Below, piece by piece: positions 1 through 6,556 of a stretch of 14,638 nt of DNA. The translations under genes were made by a program, and so were the position numbers. Origin of the DNA: DATLYH01 sp035575035 (GTDB lineage Bacteria; Planctomycetota; Planctomycetia; Gemmatales; Gemmataceae); assembly GCA_035575035.1 (NCBI GenBank), contig DATLYH010000079.1, forward strand, positions 1 through 14,638. The letters run 5' to 3'. The notes beneath the pieces were generated by a model. It searched no databases, was not told the origin of the DNA, and worked only from the letters and a program-made list of their open reading frames with translations. The number at the start of each line of letters is the position of its first letter. The stretch's first letter is position 1.

Positions 1-1028
1 GCCAGGATGTGCATGATATCGCCGTCCTGTACGACGTAGGTTTTTCCCTCCAGCCGGTAGACGCCGTGCGTCTTGGCTTCCTTCCAGGAGCCGACGCGGT
101 GAAAGTCGTCCCAGCTGACCACCTCGGCCCGCACAAACCCGCGGGCAAAGTCGGTATGAATCTGGCCCGCTCCCTCCACGGCCGTGCTCCCCTTCGGCAC
201 CGGCCAGGCCCGGCACTCCTCCTCGCTGATGGTGAAAAAGACGATCTGTCCCATCGCATAAAAGATCGTCTGCAAGACCTGGCCGCGCGACAACTCCTTC
301 AATCCCAGGTCGTGCATGAAGACCTGGCGGTCCTCCTCGGACAGGTCTTGCAGCTCCAACTCCAGCTTGGCCGGCACTTGCAGGGCGCCGGGGGCCAGCT
401 CCAGCAGGTCGGCCGGCGGCGGCTGGCCGATGCGGTCGTCGCTGATGTTGACTAGCACCAACTCCGGCTTGAGCGTCAACAGCTGAAAACTGCGGACGGT
501 CTTCTCTTCCTCCGGGCTGAGTCCCATAGCGGCGGCCGATTGTCCCTGTTCGAGGGCGGCCGCGATCCGCTGAAGCAGGGCAAGCTCGGCCTGGTCGGCC
601 TCCTTTTGCTTGGCGGGGCGGGGTTTCTTCAGCTGGTCTTCGAGCCGGCCAATGCGGTTGGTGACAACTTCCAAATCGGCGAACAGCAGCTCCTCGCGGA
701 AGCGGCGCAGCTCGCCGGCCGGGTCGCCGCCATTGAAGCCGTTGACGATGACCAGCAGGCCGCTGGCATCGCGCAGGATCGCCAGCCGACGCGGGTTGTC
801 GCGCCGCTCGGTGGGCAGCAGGCCCGGCGTGTCAACGAAAAGAAGCTCGGCAGGAGTCGTCTTCTTCGGCCGGAATCGGTCCGACAACCAGTCGAGCCGC
901 TCGTCGGGAACCTTGGCCGTGCCCGGCTGGCCCAGCTGGCTCCGGGCCGGGTCGGGCTTCGCCCCCGTCAGCCACTGGAAGACCGTGCTCTTGCCCGAGC
1001 CCGCATAACCGGCGATGCCGACTTTCAT
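1..1028 (-). CDS. YchF/Obg-like ATPase family protein, divergent, 3' end cut by window edge
   Basis: Reading the minus strand from ATG at 1028 gives 342 full codons with no stop before the window edge. The N-terminal P-loop NTPase domain has a Walker A motif GYAGSGKS (residues 7-14) and a G3 motif DTPGL (66-70). A charged helical segment lies at about 125-170. The C-terminal YchF/TGS-like domain has the family signature GAGQIHTDFARGFVRAEV (286-303) and EGKTYVVQDGDIMHIL (327-342). In E. coli YchF the chain ends only a few residues later, so almost the whole protein is present. YchF/OLA1 proteins are cytosolic ribosome-associated ATPases. Here the usual GLPNVGKS, DIAGLV and NxxE motifs read GYAGSGKS, DTPGLL and NISD (194-197), so nucleotide preference and role may differ and this may be a paralogue of the housekeeping gene. 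No Shine-Dalgarno sequence is visible: the bases upstream of the ATG belong to the heptamer element at 1033-1177. Family assignment is firm; function is inferred. Confidence 0.9.
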   Translation of the reverse strand, partial: MKVGIAGYAGSGKSTVFQWLTGAKPDPARSQLGQPGTAKVPDERLDWLSDRFRPKKTTPAELLFVDTPGLLPTERRDNPRRLAILRDASGLLVIVNGFNGGDPAGELRRFREELLFADLEVVTNRIGRLEDQLKKPRPAKQKEADQAELALLQRIAAALEQGQSAAAMGLSPEEEKTVRSFQLLTLKPELVLVNISDDRIGQPPPADLLELAPGALQVPAKLELELQDLSEEDRQVFMHDLGLKELSRGQVLQTIFYAMGQIVFFTISEEECRAWPVPKGSTAVEGAGQIHTDFARGFVRAEVVSWDDFHRVGSWKEAKTHGVYRLEGKTYVVQDGDIMHIL

Positions 1029-1032
1029 AAAC

Positions 1033-1177
1033 AGTCCGTGGTCCGTGGTCAGTAGTCCGTAGCAAGAGAGCCAGAGGCATTGTACAGTGAGCAGCAGGCA
1101 GTTTCTCCTCTTCGGCGTGCCGGCTCCCGGCCCGCGGCTGATGGCTGCGGGCTACGGACTACGGACCACGGACTATT
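1033..1177. repeat. Inverted heptanucleotide-array element (ACGGACT family, copy 1)
   Basis: The left arm at 1033-1060 is four 7-nt units (AGTCCGT, GGTCCGT, GGTCAGT, AGTCCGT). The right arm at 1136-1177 is six units grading from GGCTGAT and GGCTGCG to GACTACG, GACCACG and GACTATT. The arms are reverse complements over about 24 bp if one 7-nt unit of the left arm is looped out. The 75 bp between them hold a promoter-like box (1079-1090). A second small hairpin, GCCCGCGGC / GCTGCGGGC around a 5-nt loop, overlaps the start of the right arm. The element fills the space between two divergent genes, ending 4 nt from the YchF-like ATG and 4 nt from the GNAT ATG. It shares its unit and the adjoining AGCAA(A/G)(A/G)A(A/G)GCC sequence with the element at 8652-8724. 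Confidence 0.85.
1079..1090 (-). promoter_or_regulatory. Promoter-like box for the YchF-like gene
   Basis: On the minus strand this reads TCACTGTACAAT, which ends in a good -10-like hexamer TACAAT about 50 nt upstream of the YchF-like start codon. The same 12 bases occur upstream of the metallo-hydrolase gene at 2878-2889, in the same orientation relative to its gene. No convincing -35 hexamer is visible for either copy. The promoter role is inferred from the shared sequence and position. Confidence 0.4.
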
Positions 1178-1181
1178 GACG

Positions 1182-1928
1182 ATGAGCGACGAATGGATGC
1201 CGGTCATCAAACTGGCGCTGAGCCGGGAGCAGTTCCACCAGCTGCCGCGCAACGCCGCCTACAAGTATGAGTACATCAATGGCCAGGCCTACCTCACGCC
1301 CCGGCCGAGACACTACCACGCCCTGCTCGACCTGCGTTCGTTCCTGAAGGATGCGCCAGCCGACGCGCTGGAGCCGACGGCGCTGCGGCAAGCGCGGGTC
1401 GAGGATTTCACCGCTTTGGTGTCGCTGTTCGCGGCGGCGTTCCAGCGCATCCAGCCGTTCGGCAGTCTGGAACATGACAAGCGGCAGGAAGCGGCCCGGC
1501 AGGCACTGGAGCGGGTGCGGACCGGCGGTGACGGCCCGTGGATCGAACGGGCGAGTTTTGTCGCCCTTGAGCCGGAGAGTGGCCGGCCGCTCGGGGCGAT
1601 TTTCGTGACCCTGCTGCCCGCCGGCGACCCGTGCGACTGGGACAGCTACTACTGGAGCACGCCGCCGCCGCCGGACTGCATCGAGCGGCGTTTGGGCCGG
1701 CCGCACCTGACCTGGATCTTCGTGTCGCCGGTCTGCGCCGGCCGCGGCATTGGGACATCGCTTTTGGCCGCGGCGGGACGGCAGCTGCTTGCCCTGGGGT
1801 ACGAGGAGCTGGCGAGCACGTTCATGATCGGCAACGAGTCAAGCATGCTCTGGCACTGGCGGAACGGCTTTCGGCTGTTGGCCTATCCCGGCTCGATCCG
1901 GCAGATGCGGCAGCGGCATAAAGGTTAG
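1182..1928 (+). CDS. GNAT-family N-acetyltransferase with extra N-terminal segment
   Basis: This 248-residue protein transfers an acyl group, presumably from acetyl-CoA, to an unknown acceptor. The GNAT fold is recognisable in the C-terminal half: strand LTWIFVSP (176-183) leads into the acyl-CoA pyrophosphate-binding loop CAGRGIGTSLL (185-195), followed by NESSMLWHWRNGFRLL (218-233), the usual helix and strand at the end of the domain. Residues 1-55 (MPVIKLALSREQF, then YKYEYINGQAYLTPRPRHYHALL) form a separate N-terminal piece whose YEYxxGxAY pattern recalls other planctomycete proteins; I cannot give it a function. ATG 1182 is chosen because the upstream in-frame codons, back to 1080, lie inside the heptamer element and give a low-complexity peptide. 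No clear ribosome-binding site precedes 1182. The gene is divergent from the YchF-like gene and convergent with the metallo-hydrolase gene. Confidence 0.85.
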   Translation: MSDEWMPVIKLALSREQFHQLPRNAAYKYEYINGQAYLTPRPRHYHALLDLRSFLKDAPADALEPTALRQARVEDFTALVSLFAAAFQRIQPFGSLEHDKRQEAARQALERVRTGGDGPWIERASFVALEPESGRPLGAIFVTLLPAGDPCDWDSYYWSTPPPPDCIERRLGRPHLTWIFVSPVCAGRGIGTSLLAAAGRQLLALGYEELASTFMIGNESSMLWHWRNGFRLLAYPGSIRQMRQRHKG

Positions 1929-1935
1929 TCACTCG

Positions 1936-1983
1936 CCCCCTCATCCCTACCCCTTTCCCCCTGGAAGGAGAGAAGAGGTGAGC
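1936..1983. terminator. Degenerate CT-rich/GA-rich inverted repeat between convergent genes
   Basis: Between the GNAT stop (1928) and the metallo-hydrolase stop (2001) a CT-rich strand (CCCCTCATCCCTACCCC) is followed by its approximate reverse complement (GGAAGGAGAGAAGAGGTGAG) around a CCCCCT turn. It could terminate both convergent transcripts. It contains the unit CCCCTCA, which is also the unit of the element at 9891-9951, so it may be a decayed member of that family. There is no T-tract, so simple intrinsic termination is uncertain. Confidence 0.45.
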
Positions 1984-2000
1984 GCACGGCTAAACGGTGC

Positions 2001-2798
2001 TCAGGACTTGCCGCAGAAGTCGGGCAGGCAGCCCTCGTTGACCTCTTTCTCCCACTCATCCAGCAGCGGCCAGCCGATGGCGCAGGTGCCGAAGTCGGCC
2101 ATGTACTGATACTGCGTCAGCCGATCGATCGCCTTTTGGATGATGCGGTTGTCGCGGCGGAACGGCGGCCCGTGGCTGGGGAGCAGGAATTCGGAGTCGT
2201 CGCGCAGGATGCGCTTCAGCGAGTTGATGAAATCGGGGATGTTCGAGCCGTGGTGGGCGTCGATGACGCCGACGCAGCTATCCTTGTAGATGTTGTCGCC
2301 GCTGAAGAGCAGGTTGCCCATCTTGAAGGCGAGCTGTCCCTTGGTATGGCCGGGTGTGTGCCAGACTTGCAGTTGCACGTCGCCGACCGTGATCACGTCC
2401 CCTTCCTTGAGTTTGATATCGACCTTGCAGGGCGGCATGGGGATCTCGAACTCCTGGGCTTTGATCGAGGCGTAGGTCAGGACCGCGTCGCCGCTCTCCA
2501 GGGGGCCGACGCTTTCCGGGTGGGCGGCCACCTTGGTCTTGAGGATTTCCTTGGCCCGGGCCAGGCCCTGGACGTGGTCGGCGTCGGCGTGGGTGGCGAT
2601 GATCATCTTGCAGGTGGACAGATTGAAGTCCATCTGCCGGATCAGCTCGATGATCTCCTCGACGGTCTCCAGGTAGCCGATGTCGATCAGCACGAACTCT
2701 TTGCCGCCGTCGATCAGGTAGACATTGACTCCCAGGCGGCGGCGGGCCTGGTAGTTCATCTCGATGACGTGGGGGAACAGATAGCGTCGCGTCAGCAT
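2001..2798 (-). CDS. Metallo-beta-lactamase-fold hydrolase with HxDxDH metal motif
   Basis: This 265-residue cytosolic protein has no signal peptide. Metal-site motifs appear in order: THADADH (residues 69-75), HTPGHTKG (147-154), FSGDNI (165-170) and LPSHGPP (206-212). The general fold hydrolyses thioesters, lactones, phosphoesters or similar bonds at a di-metal centre; the substrate cannot be read from the sequence. The first motif is HxDxDH, with Asp72 where most relatives have His, which would alter the first metal site. Start ATG 2798 is supported by an AGAAGGA ribosome-binding site 3 nt upstream, and the fold begins directly after it. The open frame continues far upstream but only as non-coding translation across the divergent MFS gene. 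The C-terminal 35 residues hold three cysteines (239, 257, 262), an unassigned extension. The gene is divergent from the MFS gene and convergent with the GNAT gene. Confidence 0.88.
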   Translation of the reverse strand: MLTRRYLFPHVIEMNYQARRRLGVNVYLIDGGKEFVLIDIGYLETVEEIIELIRQMDFNLSTCKMIIATHADADHVQGLARAKEILKTKVAAHPESVGPLESGDAVLTYASIKAQEFEIPMPPCKVDIKLKEGDVITVGDVQLQVWHTPGHTKGQLAFKMGNLLFSGDNIYKDSCVGVIDAHHGSNIPDFINSLKRILRDDSEFLLPSHGPPFRRDNRIIQKAIDRLTQYQYMADFGTCAIGWPLLDEWEKEVNEGCLPDFCGKS

Positions 2799-2877
2799 TT
2801 TCCTTCTGCCCTCGCGCAGATGAGAAGACAGGTAGGCCGAACCGGAATCCATTGCCGGTGGCCCGAGAACTGGGCTT

Positions 2878-2889
2878 ATTGTACAGTGA
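2878..2889 (-). promoter_or_regulatory. Promoter-like box for the metallo-hydrolase gene
   Basis: The minus strand reads TCACTGTACAAT, identical over 12 bases to the box upstream of the YchF-like gene (1079-1090). The TACAAT end would serve as a -10 hexamer and place transcription start near 2871, giving a leader of about 70 nt before ATG 2798. No -35 match is seen. Confidence 0.4.
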
Positions 2890-2926
2890 CCATCATACCG
2901 CGGGGAGTGGACCATCGGTGCCCCGA

Positions 2927-2999
2927 CCCACGGATCGCGGTCCGTGGGCTTGTCAGGAAATAGCGGCCCTCCTTCGCCCCAGCCGCGCCGGCGCGGCTG
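2927..2999. promoter_or_regulatory. Two inverted repeats in the divergent metallo-hydrolase/MFS intergenic region
   Basis: In the 237-bp gap between the divergent starts, CCCACGGA (2927-2934) and TCCGTGGG (2941-2948) form a perfect 8-bp stem with a 6-nt loop. A perfect 20-bp palindrome, CAGCCGCGCCGGCGCGGCTG, occupies 2980-2999 and ends 36 bp before the MFS start codon. Either could be an operator or a transcript hairpin; the palindrome has no spacer, which fits a dimeric DNA-binding protein better than an RNA stem. The first repeat has some ACGGA/TCCGT resemblance to the heptamer family and might be a remnant. Confidence 0.45.
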
Positions 3000-3035
3000 C
3001 GATTGCCGGGTCAGGAACCTGCTCTTGGGGAAGAC

Positions 3036-4403
3036 ATGAACGAAGAGAAAGCCGTGACAACGCCGGCTCCTTCGCCGCTGGCCGCCGAGCCATGGTGGAA
3101 GGAGGTGAGCCGCTACCAGTGGATGGTGCTGGCCATCGCCTCGGCGGGGTGGGTGTTCGACGTCTTCGAGGGGCAGATCTTCGGCGCGTGCATGAACGAG
3201 GCGCTGCCGGTCCTGCTGCGCGGCAGTGGGCTGGAGCACCACCGGGAATTCTTCGTCAACGTCGGTCTGGCATCGTTTTTGGCCGGCGGGGCGCTGGGCG
3301 GCATCGTCTTCGGCATGATGGCCGACCGCTGGGGCCGGCGGCGGACCATGGCCATCACCATCCTGATGTACTCCGCCTTCACCGGCCTGACCGCCCTGGC
3401 GCAGAACTGGTGGCACCTGGCGGCCCTGCGCTTCCTGGTCGGCATGGGGGTCGGCGGCGAATGGGCGGTGGCGGCGGCCGCCGTGGCCGAGGTTTTCCCG
3501 CCGCGCGCCCGGCCGGCGGCGTCTGGCATCTTCCACGCCTCGTCCGTGCTCGGCACGTACCTGGCCGTCGCCGCCGGGATCTTCGTGGTCGCCGCCGACA
3601 AGGAGACCGGCTGGCGCTACGGCTTCCTGCTCGGTGTGCTGCCGGCCCTGCTCGTCTTCTGGGTGCGGGTCAGCATGCGTGAGCCGGAAAGTTGGCAAGC
3701 GGCCCGCGAATTGGCGACCCACGACCCCGCCCGCCGGCTCGGCCGCTTCACCGACCTGTTTGCTACCCCGACGCTTTGCAAGTACACGCTGGTCGGCACG
3801 GGGCTGGCGGTCATCGGCCTGGCGACTTTCTGGGGCACCCATTTCCGCGGCAAGGACCTCCTCCGGCAGGCGGTGGCGGAACAGCAGAAACAACTGCCGG
3901 CTACCGCCCCGAACACGGAGGAGCTGAATCGCCAGCAGAAGAACTACGAGATGCTCGGCATGTTCCTGGTGACCACGGGCGGCGGCCTCGGCCTGCTGTC
4001 GTTCGCACCGATCAGCCAGCGGCTGGGCCGGCGGCCAGCGTTCCTCCTCTTCCACCTGGCCGGCTTCGCCATGGTCGGGGTGGCGTTCCTCCTGGCCGGG
4101 TCGATCGGGCCGCTGATCGTGGTGCTCCCCTTCTTCGGCTTCTTCACCCTGGGAATGCACGCCGGCTATGCGGTCTATTTCCCGGAACTGTTCCCGACCC
4201 GGCTGCGCGGCACAGGGGCGGGGTTCTGCTTCAACAGTGCCCGCGTCCTCGCCGGCCCGGTCCTGCTCGGGTTCGGCTGGCTGCAAAGCGGCGCGGGGTT
4301 GAGCCTGCCCCAAGCCATGCTCCTGCTGGGCACCCTGTTCCTGGCCGGGGCGGTGGTGTCGTTGCTGGGGCCGGAAACCCGCGGTCAACCCTTGCCCGAG
4401 TGA
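3036..4403 (+). CDS. Major facilitator superfamily transporter
   Basis: This is a 455-residue inner-membrane secondary transporter, probably a proton symporter for an organic acid or sugar-like solute. Family hallmarks are motif A between helices 2 and 3, GMMADRWGRRR (93-103); the helix 4 motif RFLVGMGVGGEW (132-143); YFPELFPTRLRGTGAG (381-396) near helix 10; and the PETRG tail (446-450). These fit the sugar/sialate/aromatic-acid porter branches, but the substrate is not readable. About twelve hydrophobic segments are present. Residues about 270-307 form a hydrophilic, Gln/Lys/Glu-rich insert (including AEQQKQLPATAPNTEELNRQ) between the seventh and eighth helices. ATG 3036 is preferred because GGGGAAG lies 3 nt upstream; an upstream TTG at 3003 would add 11 residues with no support. 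A tandem REP-like repeat follows, then the DUF6807 gene 125 bp downstream. Confidence 0.88.
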   Translation: MNEEKAVTTPAPSPLAAEPWWKEVSRYQWMVLAIASAGWVFDVFEGQIFGACMNEALPVLLRGSGLEHHREFFVNVGLASFLAGGALGGIVFGMMADRWGRRRTMAITILMYSAFTGLTALAQNWWHLAALRFLVGMGVGGEWAVAAAAVAEVFPPRARPAASGIFHASSVLGTYLAVAAGIFVVAADKETGWRYGFLLGVLPALLVFWVRVSMREPESWQAARELATHDPARRLGRFTDLFATPTLCKYTLVGTGLAVIGLATFWGTHFRGKDLLRQAVAEQQKQLPATAPNTEELNRQQKNYEMLGMFLVTTGGGLGLLSFAPISQRLGRRPAFLLFHLAGFAMVGVAFLLAGSIGPLIVVLPFFGFFTLGMHAGYAVYFPELFPTRLRGTGAGFCFNSARVLAGPVLLGFGWLQSGAGLSLPQAMLLLGTLFLAGAVVSLLGPETRGQPLPE

Positions 4404-4430
4404 CGATTCCATCCCAAAATGCACGCCGGG

Positions 4431-4494
4431 GACACCGGCCGGCTGACGCTGGCCGCTCGCCCGACACCGGCCGGCTGACGCCGGCCGCTCGCCT
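4431..4494. repeat. REP-like hairpin, 32-bp tandem pair
   Basis: Two adjacent 32-bp units (4431-4462 and 4463-4494) are identical at 30 positions. Each begins GACACCGGCCGGC and ends GGCCGCTCGCC. The core is a hairpin with stem GGCCGGC / GCCGGCC and loop TGAC; it is perfect in the second unit and has one G-T pair in the first. Related copies lie at 14569-14598 (inverted) and 14614-14638 (direct). The pair sits 27 bp after the MFS stop and could act as a transcript-end or RNA-stabilising structure. Confidence 0.85.
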
Positions 4495-4528
4495 GGTATT
4501 GAATCGCTCTTTTGGAGGGCACCGACCG

Positions 4529-5560
4529 ATGAAACCGTACCTGGCAATCCCGCTGGCCGTGCTGGTCGCAGCCGTCTGGCTGCTCCCTGTGCCGGCCGCC
4601 GAGCCGCAGAACGTGACCATCACCGTCAGCGACGACCACATCGACTTCCTCGCCGGCAAGGAGCTGATCGGCCGGTACAACAAAGGGCCCAACGTGGCCA
4701 AGCCGTACATGTGGCCGGTCCACGGACCGGGCGGCGTCCCCCTGACCCGCGCCTGGCCGATGATGCAGGGCCAGCCGGGCGAATCGACCGACCACGTCCA
4801 CCAGAAGTCGCTCTGGTTCTGCCACGGCGACGTCATCCCCGAGGGCATCCCGATCAAGGAGAAAATCAAGGGAGTGGAAGGGGTCGATTTCTGGTCGGAG
4901 AACAAGGGCGCCGGCCGGATCGTCTGCACGCGCGTTGAGACACCGACGATGGCGAAGAACCACGGTCGGGTGACCACGTCCAACGAATGGCGCACCGCCG
5001 ACGGTCAGAAGATCCTCGACGAGCAGCGCACCATTCACCTTTACGACCTCGGCGATGCCAAGCTGTTCGTCTTCGACATCGAGCTGCATGCCAGCGTCTG
5101 CCCGATCACCTTCGGCGACACCAAGGAAGGCTCGTTCGGCATCCGCATCAATGATGCCATCCGCGAGGAGATGGTGATAGACAAGAAGCGGGTCAAGGGG
5201 CCGGGCCAGATCGAGAACGCCGAGGGGAAGATCGGCGAGAAGCAGTGCTGGGGCCAGGTGTCGGCGTGGTGCGATTATTCGGGGCCGCTGGAGGGCAAGA
5301 CGGTCGGCCTGGCGATTTTGGCCGACCCGGCCAATCCGGTGCCGAGCTGCTGGCACGCCCGCGGCTACGGCCTGATGGCGGCCAATCCGTTCGGCCGATC
5401 GGGGTCCGGTTTCCCGGCCATGAAGGGCAAGACCGACCTGGTGAAGTTGGAGAAGGGCGGCCGGCTGAAGCTGCGCTACGGCGTGCTGCTCCACCCCGGC
5501 GACGCCAAGACGGGCAAGGTGGCCGAGTACTTCGAGCGCTTCGTCAAGCTGCGCGGATGA
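4529..5560 (+). CDS. Secreted PmoA-like (DUF6807) family protein
   Basis: This 343-residue protein has a signal peptide (hydrophobic residues about 5-22, likely cleavage after PAA, residues 22-24) and so probably acts in the periplasm. The body matches the DUF6807 family, labelled 'methane oxygenase PmoA' in some databases. Conserved patches are STDHVHQKSLWFCHGD (86-101), GVDFWSE (118-124), DTKEGSFGIRI (197-207), QVSAWCDYSGPLEGK (243-257) and PSCWHARGYGLMAANPFG (272-289). His89, His91 and His99 look like candidate metal or catalytic residues. The name is misleading: there are no membrane helices and no companion PmoB/PmoC genes, so methane oxidation is not supported. Members are abundant in planctomycetes and Bacteroidetes, often near carbohydrate genes, but I know of no firm biochemical role. 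GGAGG lies about 10 nt upstream of ATG 4529. The MFS gene upstream might be co-transcribed, but a tandem REP-like repeat separates them. Confidence 0.85.
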   Translation: MKPYLAIPLAVLVAAVWLLPVPAAEPQNVTITVSDDHIDFLAGKELIGRYNKGPNVAKPYMWPVHGPGGVPLTRAWPMMQGQPGESTDHVHQKSLWFCHGDVIPEGIPIKEKIKGVEGVDFWSENKGAGRIVCTRVETPTMAKNHGRVTTSNEWRTADGQKILDEQRTIHLYDLGDAKLFVFDIELHASVCPITFGDTKEGSFGIRINDAIREEMVIDKKRVKGPGQIENAEGKIGEKQCWGQVSAWCDYSGPLEGKTVGLAILADPANPVPSCWHARGYGLMAANPFGRSGSGFPAMKGKTDLVKLEKGGRLKLRYGVLLHPGDAKTGKVAEYFERFVKLRG

Positions 5561-5613
5561 ACGATGGGGAAGGCTCACCTCATCCCGCCGCCGTCGTGAA
5601 GGCAAGTAACCGC

Positions 5614-5656
5614 ATTCGCCAGCATTCGGAAGAGCGCCACCCGAATGCTGGCGAAT
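5614..5656. terminator. Perfect 16-bp inverted repeat between convergent genes
   Basis: ATTCGCCAGCATTCGG (5614-5629) is followed after 11 nt by its exact reverse complement (5641-5656). The repeat lies 54 nt after the DUF6807 stop and 16 nt from the stop of the convergent small secreted-protein gene. It is the obvious candidate for a bidirectional transcription stop, although no T-tract follows. It is unrelated in sequence to the heptamer and REP-like families elsewhere in the window. Confidence 0.7.
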
Positions 5657-5671
5657 TCGACTACGCAGATC

Positions 5672-6091
5672 TCAGATCGCCCGGAACAGGCCGCTGTTAT
5701 AGATCACGTCCAGCCGGCCGTCGGGCAGGAAATGCACCTCGACCGTGTCGCTGCCGTAGTTGTAAATCACCCGGTTGGTGCGGTATTCCATCCGCGGCGT
5801 GGTGTCAAGCGGCAGGGCCAAGGGCACCACCACCAGCTGGCCGGTGTAGGGGTGGCGAAAGGTCACCAGGCAGGTCGGCCGAGGCGGCGGGCAGTTGAAC
5901 GGCTCCCAGCCGCCCAGCCAGGTGAGGCGCTCGGCTGGCGTCCCAGAGGGACCGCCAGGTTGCAAAAGCACAGTGCCACCGTGATCGGCCGGGGCGTAGT
6001 GAAAGCGCACCCGGGCCGCAGCCGCGGGGCCCCCCGTCAGCAACAGAACAATCACCCCGGCCCATCCGAGCAGCGCATTGCGAGCGGGCAT
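5672..6091 (-). CDS. Small secreted protein of unknown function
   Basis: This 139-residue protein has a clear signal peptide: MPARN, a hydrophobic core (LLGWAGVIVLLLTG, 7-20), then GPAAAA with probable cleavage after the Ala run (23-26). The mature part of about 113 residues looks beta-rich and has two cysteines, Cys67 and Cys74, in NCPPPRPTC, which could form a disulphide. It ends with TVEVHFLPDGRLDVIYNSG (116-134), a pattern of alternating strands. I do not recognise a family; the gene looks like one of the short exported proteins common in planctomycetes. The start at 6091 is chosen because GGAGGTG lies 6 nt upstream; an in-frame ATG at 6106 would place that ribosome-binding site inside the gene. 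Two other small exported proteins follow upstream on the same strand, the nearest 97 bp away. Confidence 0.8.
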   Translation of the reverse strand: MPARNALLGWAGVIVLLLTGGPAAAARVRFHYAPADHGGTVLLQPGGPSGTPAERLTWLGGWEPFNCPPPRPTCLVTFRHPYTGQLVVVPLALPLDTTPRMEYRTNRVIYNYGSDTVEVHFLPDGRLDVIYNSGLFRAI

Positions 6092-6188
6092 TCCAAACAC
6101 CTCCATGAGAAATACGGATCAAGCGATCAAGGCATCCCGCCTTTGCCGGCCCGTCCGCTTGTCGGGCGACCGTCAACCGCCGTGGGGC

Positions 6189-6383
6189 TTATGGCGCTGC
6201 CAGCGGCGGCGGTCCCACATTGACGGGCGGGTAGAACGCCACGCCATCACAACAAGGCGTGCAGCAGGGGGCACAGCAAGGGACACAGCACGGCGGGGCG
6301 CAGCACCAACGGCGGCAGCAGCAACCGGACGTCAGCACCAACGCGGTCAGGGCCAGAAGCAAACCAAGACGGCGGGAGACCAT
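6189..6383 (-). CDS. Very small Cys/Pro-rich lipoprotein
   Basis: This 64-residue protein starts MVSRR, continues with a hydrophobic stretch (LGLLLALTALVL) and reaches LTSGC, a plausible lipobox with Cys21 as the lipidated residue. From 21 to 45 the chain has 13 cysteines in CCxP units (CCAPPCCVPCCAPCCTPCC), encoded by a 12-nt periodic DNA repeat. A short Pro-rich tail ends at LAAP. AGGAGAG about 6 nt upstream of ATG 6383 supports the start. It resembles the 72-residue lipoprotein at 6768-6986 in size, lipobox position and Cys/Pro composition, so the two look like paralogues. Metal binding, disulphide cross-linking of the envelope, or a purely structural role are all possible; none is shown. 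It is short, but signal, ribosome-binding site and paralogue together make it convincing. Confidence 0.75.
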   Translation of the reverse strand: MVSRRLGLLLALTALVLTSGCCCRRWCCAPPCCVPCCAPCCTPCCDGVAFYPPVNVGPPPLAAP

Positions 6384-6482
6384 GGCAAACTCTCCTCTTG
6401 ATCCGGGGTGGGGCACGGGCGGCGCGGCCGCGCCGTCCTCCCTCCAGCAGCCGCACTCCATCGTTGCGGCCTTCCTTTGGAG

Positions 6483-6510
6483 AGTATGCGCAGACTTTGC
6501 CCTCGATCAA
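6483..6510 (-). promoter_or_regulatory. Possible promoter for the 64-residue lipoprotein gene
   Basis: The minus strand carries TTGATC (6505-6510) and CATACT (6483-6488) separated by 16 bp, resembling a sigma-70-type -35/-10 pair. Transcription would begin near 6475 and give a leader of about 90 nt before ATG 6383. This rests on hexamer resemblance alone. Confidence 0.35.
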
Positions 6511-6556
6511 CGGAATCGGCCCGAGCGCGAAAGAATTGTCCGATAGCGCCGGCAAA

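Noticed and set aside
2799..4547. N-terminal extension of the metallo-hydrolase frame across the MFS gene on the minus strand
   Set aside because: The fold starts right after ATG 2798, which has a good ribosome-binding site. The upstream part is antisense to a well-supported transporter and translates to low-complexity Arg/Gly/Pro/Gln-rich sequence.
4529..5560. Particulate methane monooxygenase subunit, following the database name PmoA
   Set aside because: The protein is a soluble secreted protein with no membrane helices and no PmoB/PmoC partner. The name comes from a family label and does not support methane oxidation.
4385..5605. Minus-strand open frame of about 406 codons opposite the DUF6807 gene
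   Set aside because: The plus-strand DUF6807 product has a signal peptide and family motifs; the antisense translation has none.
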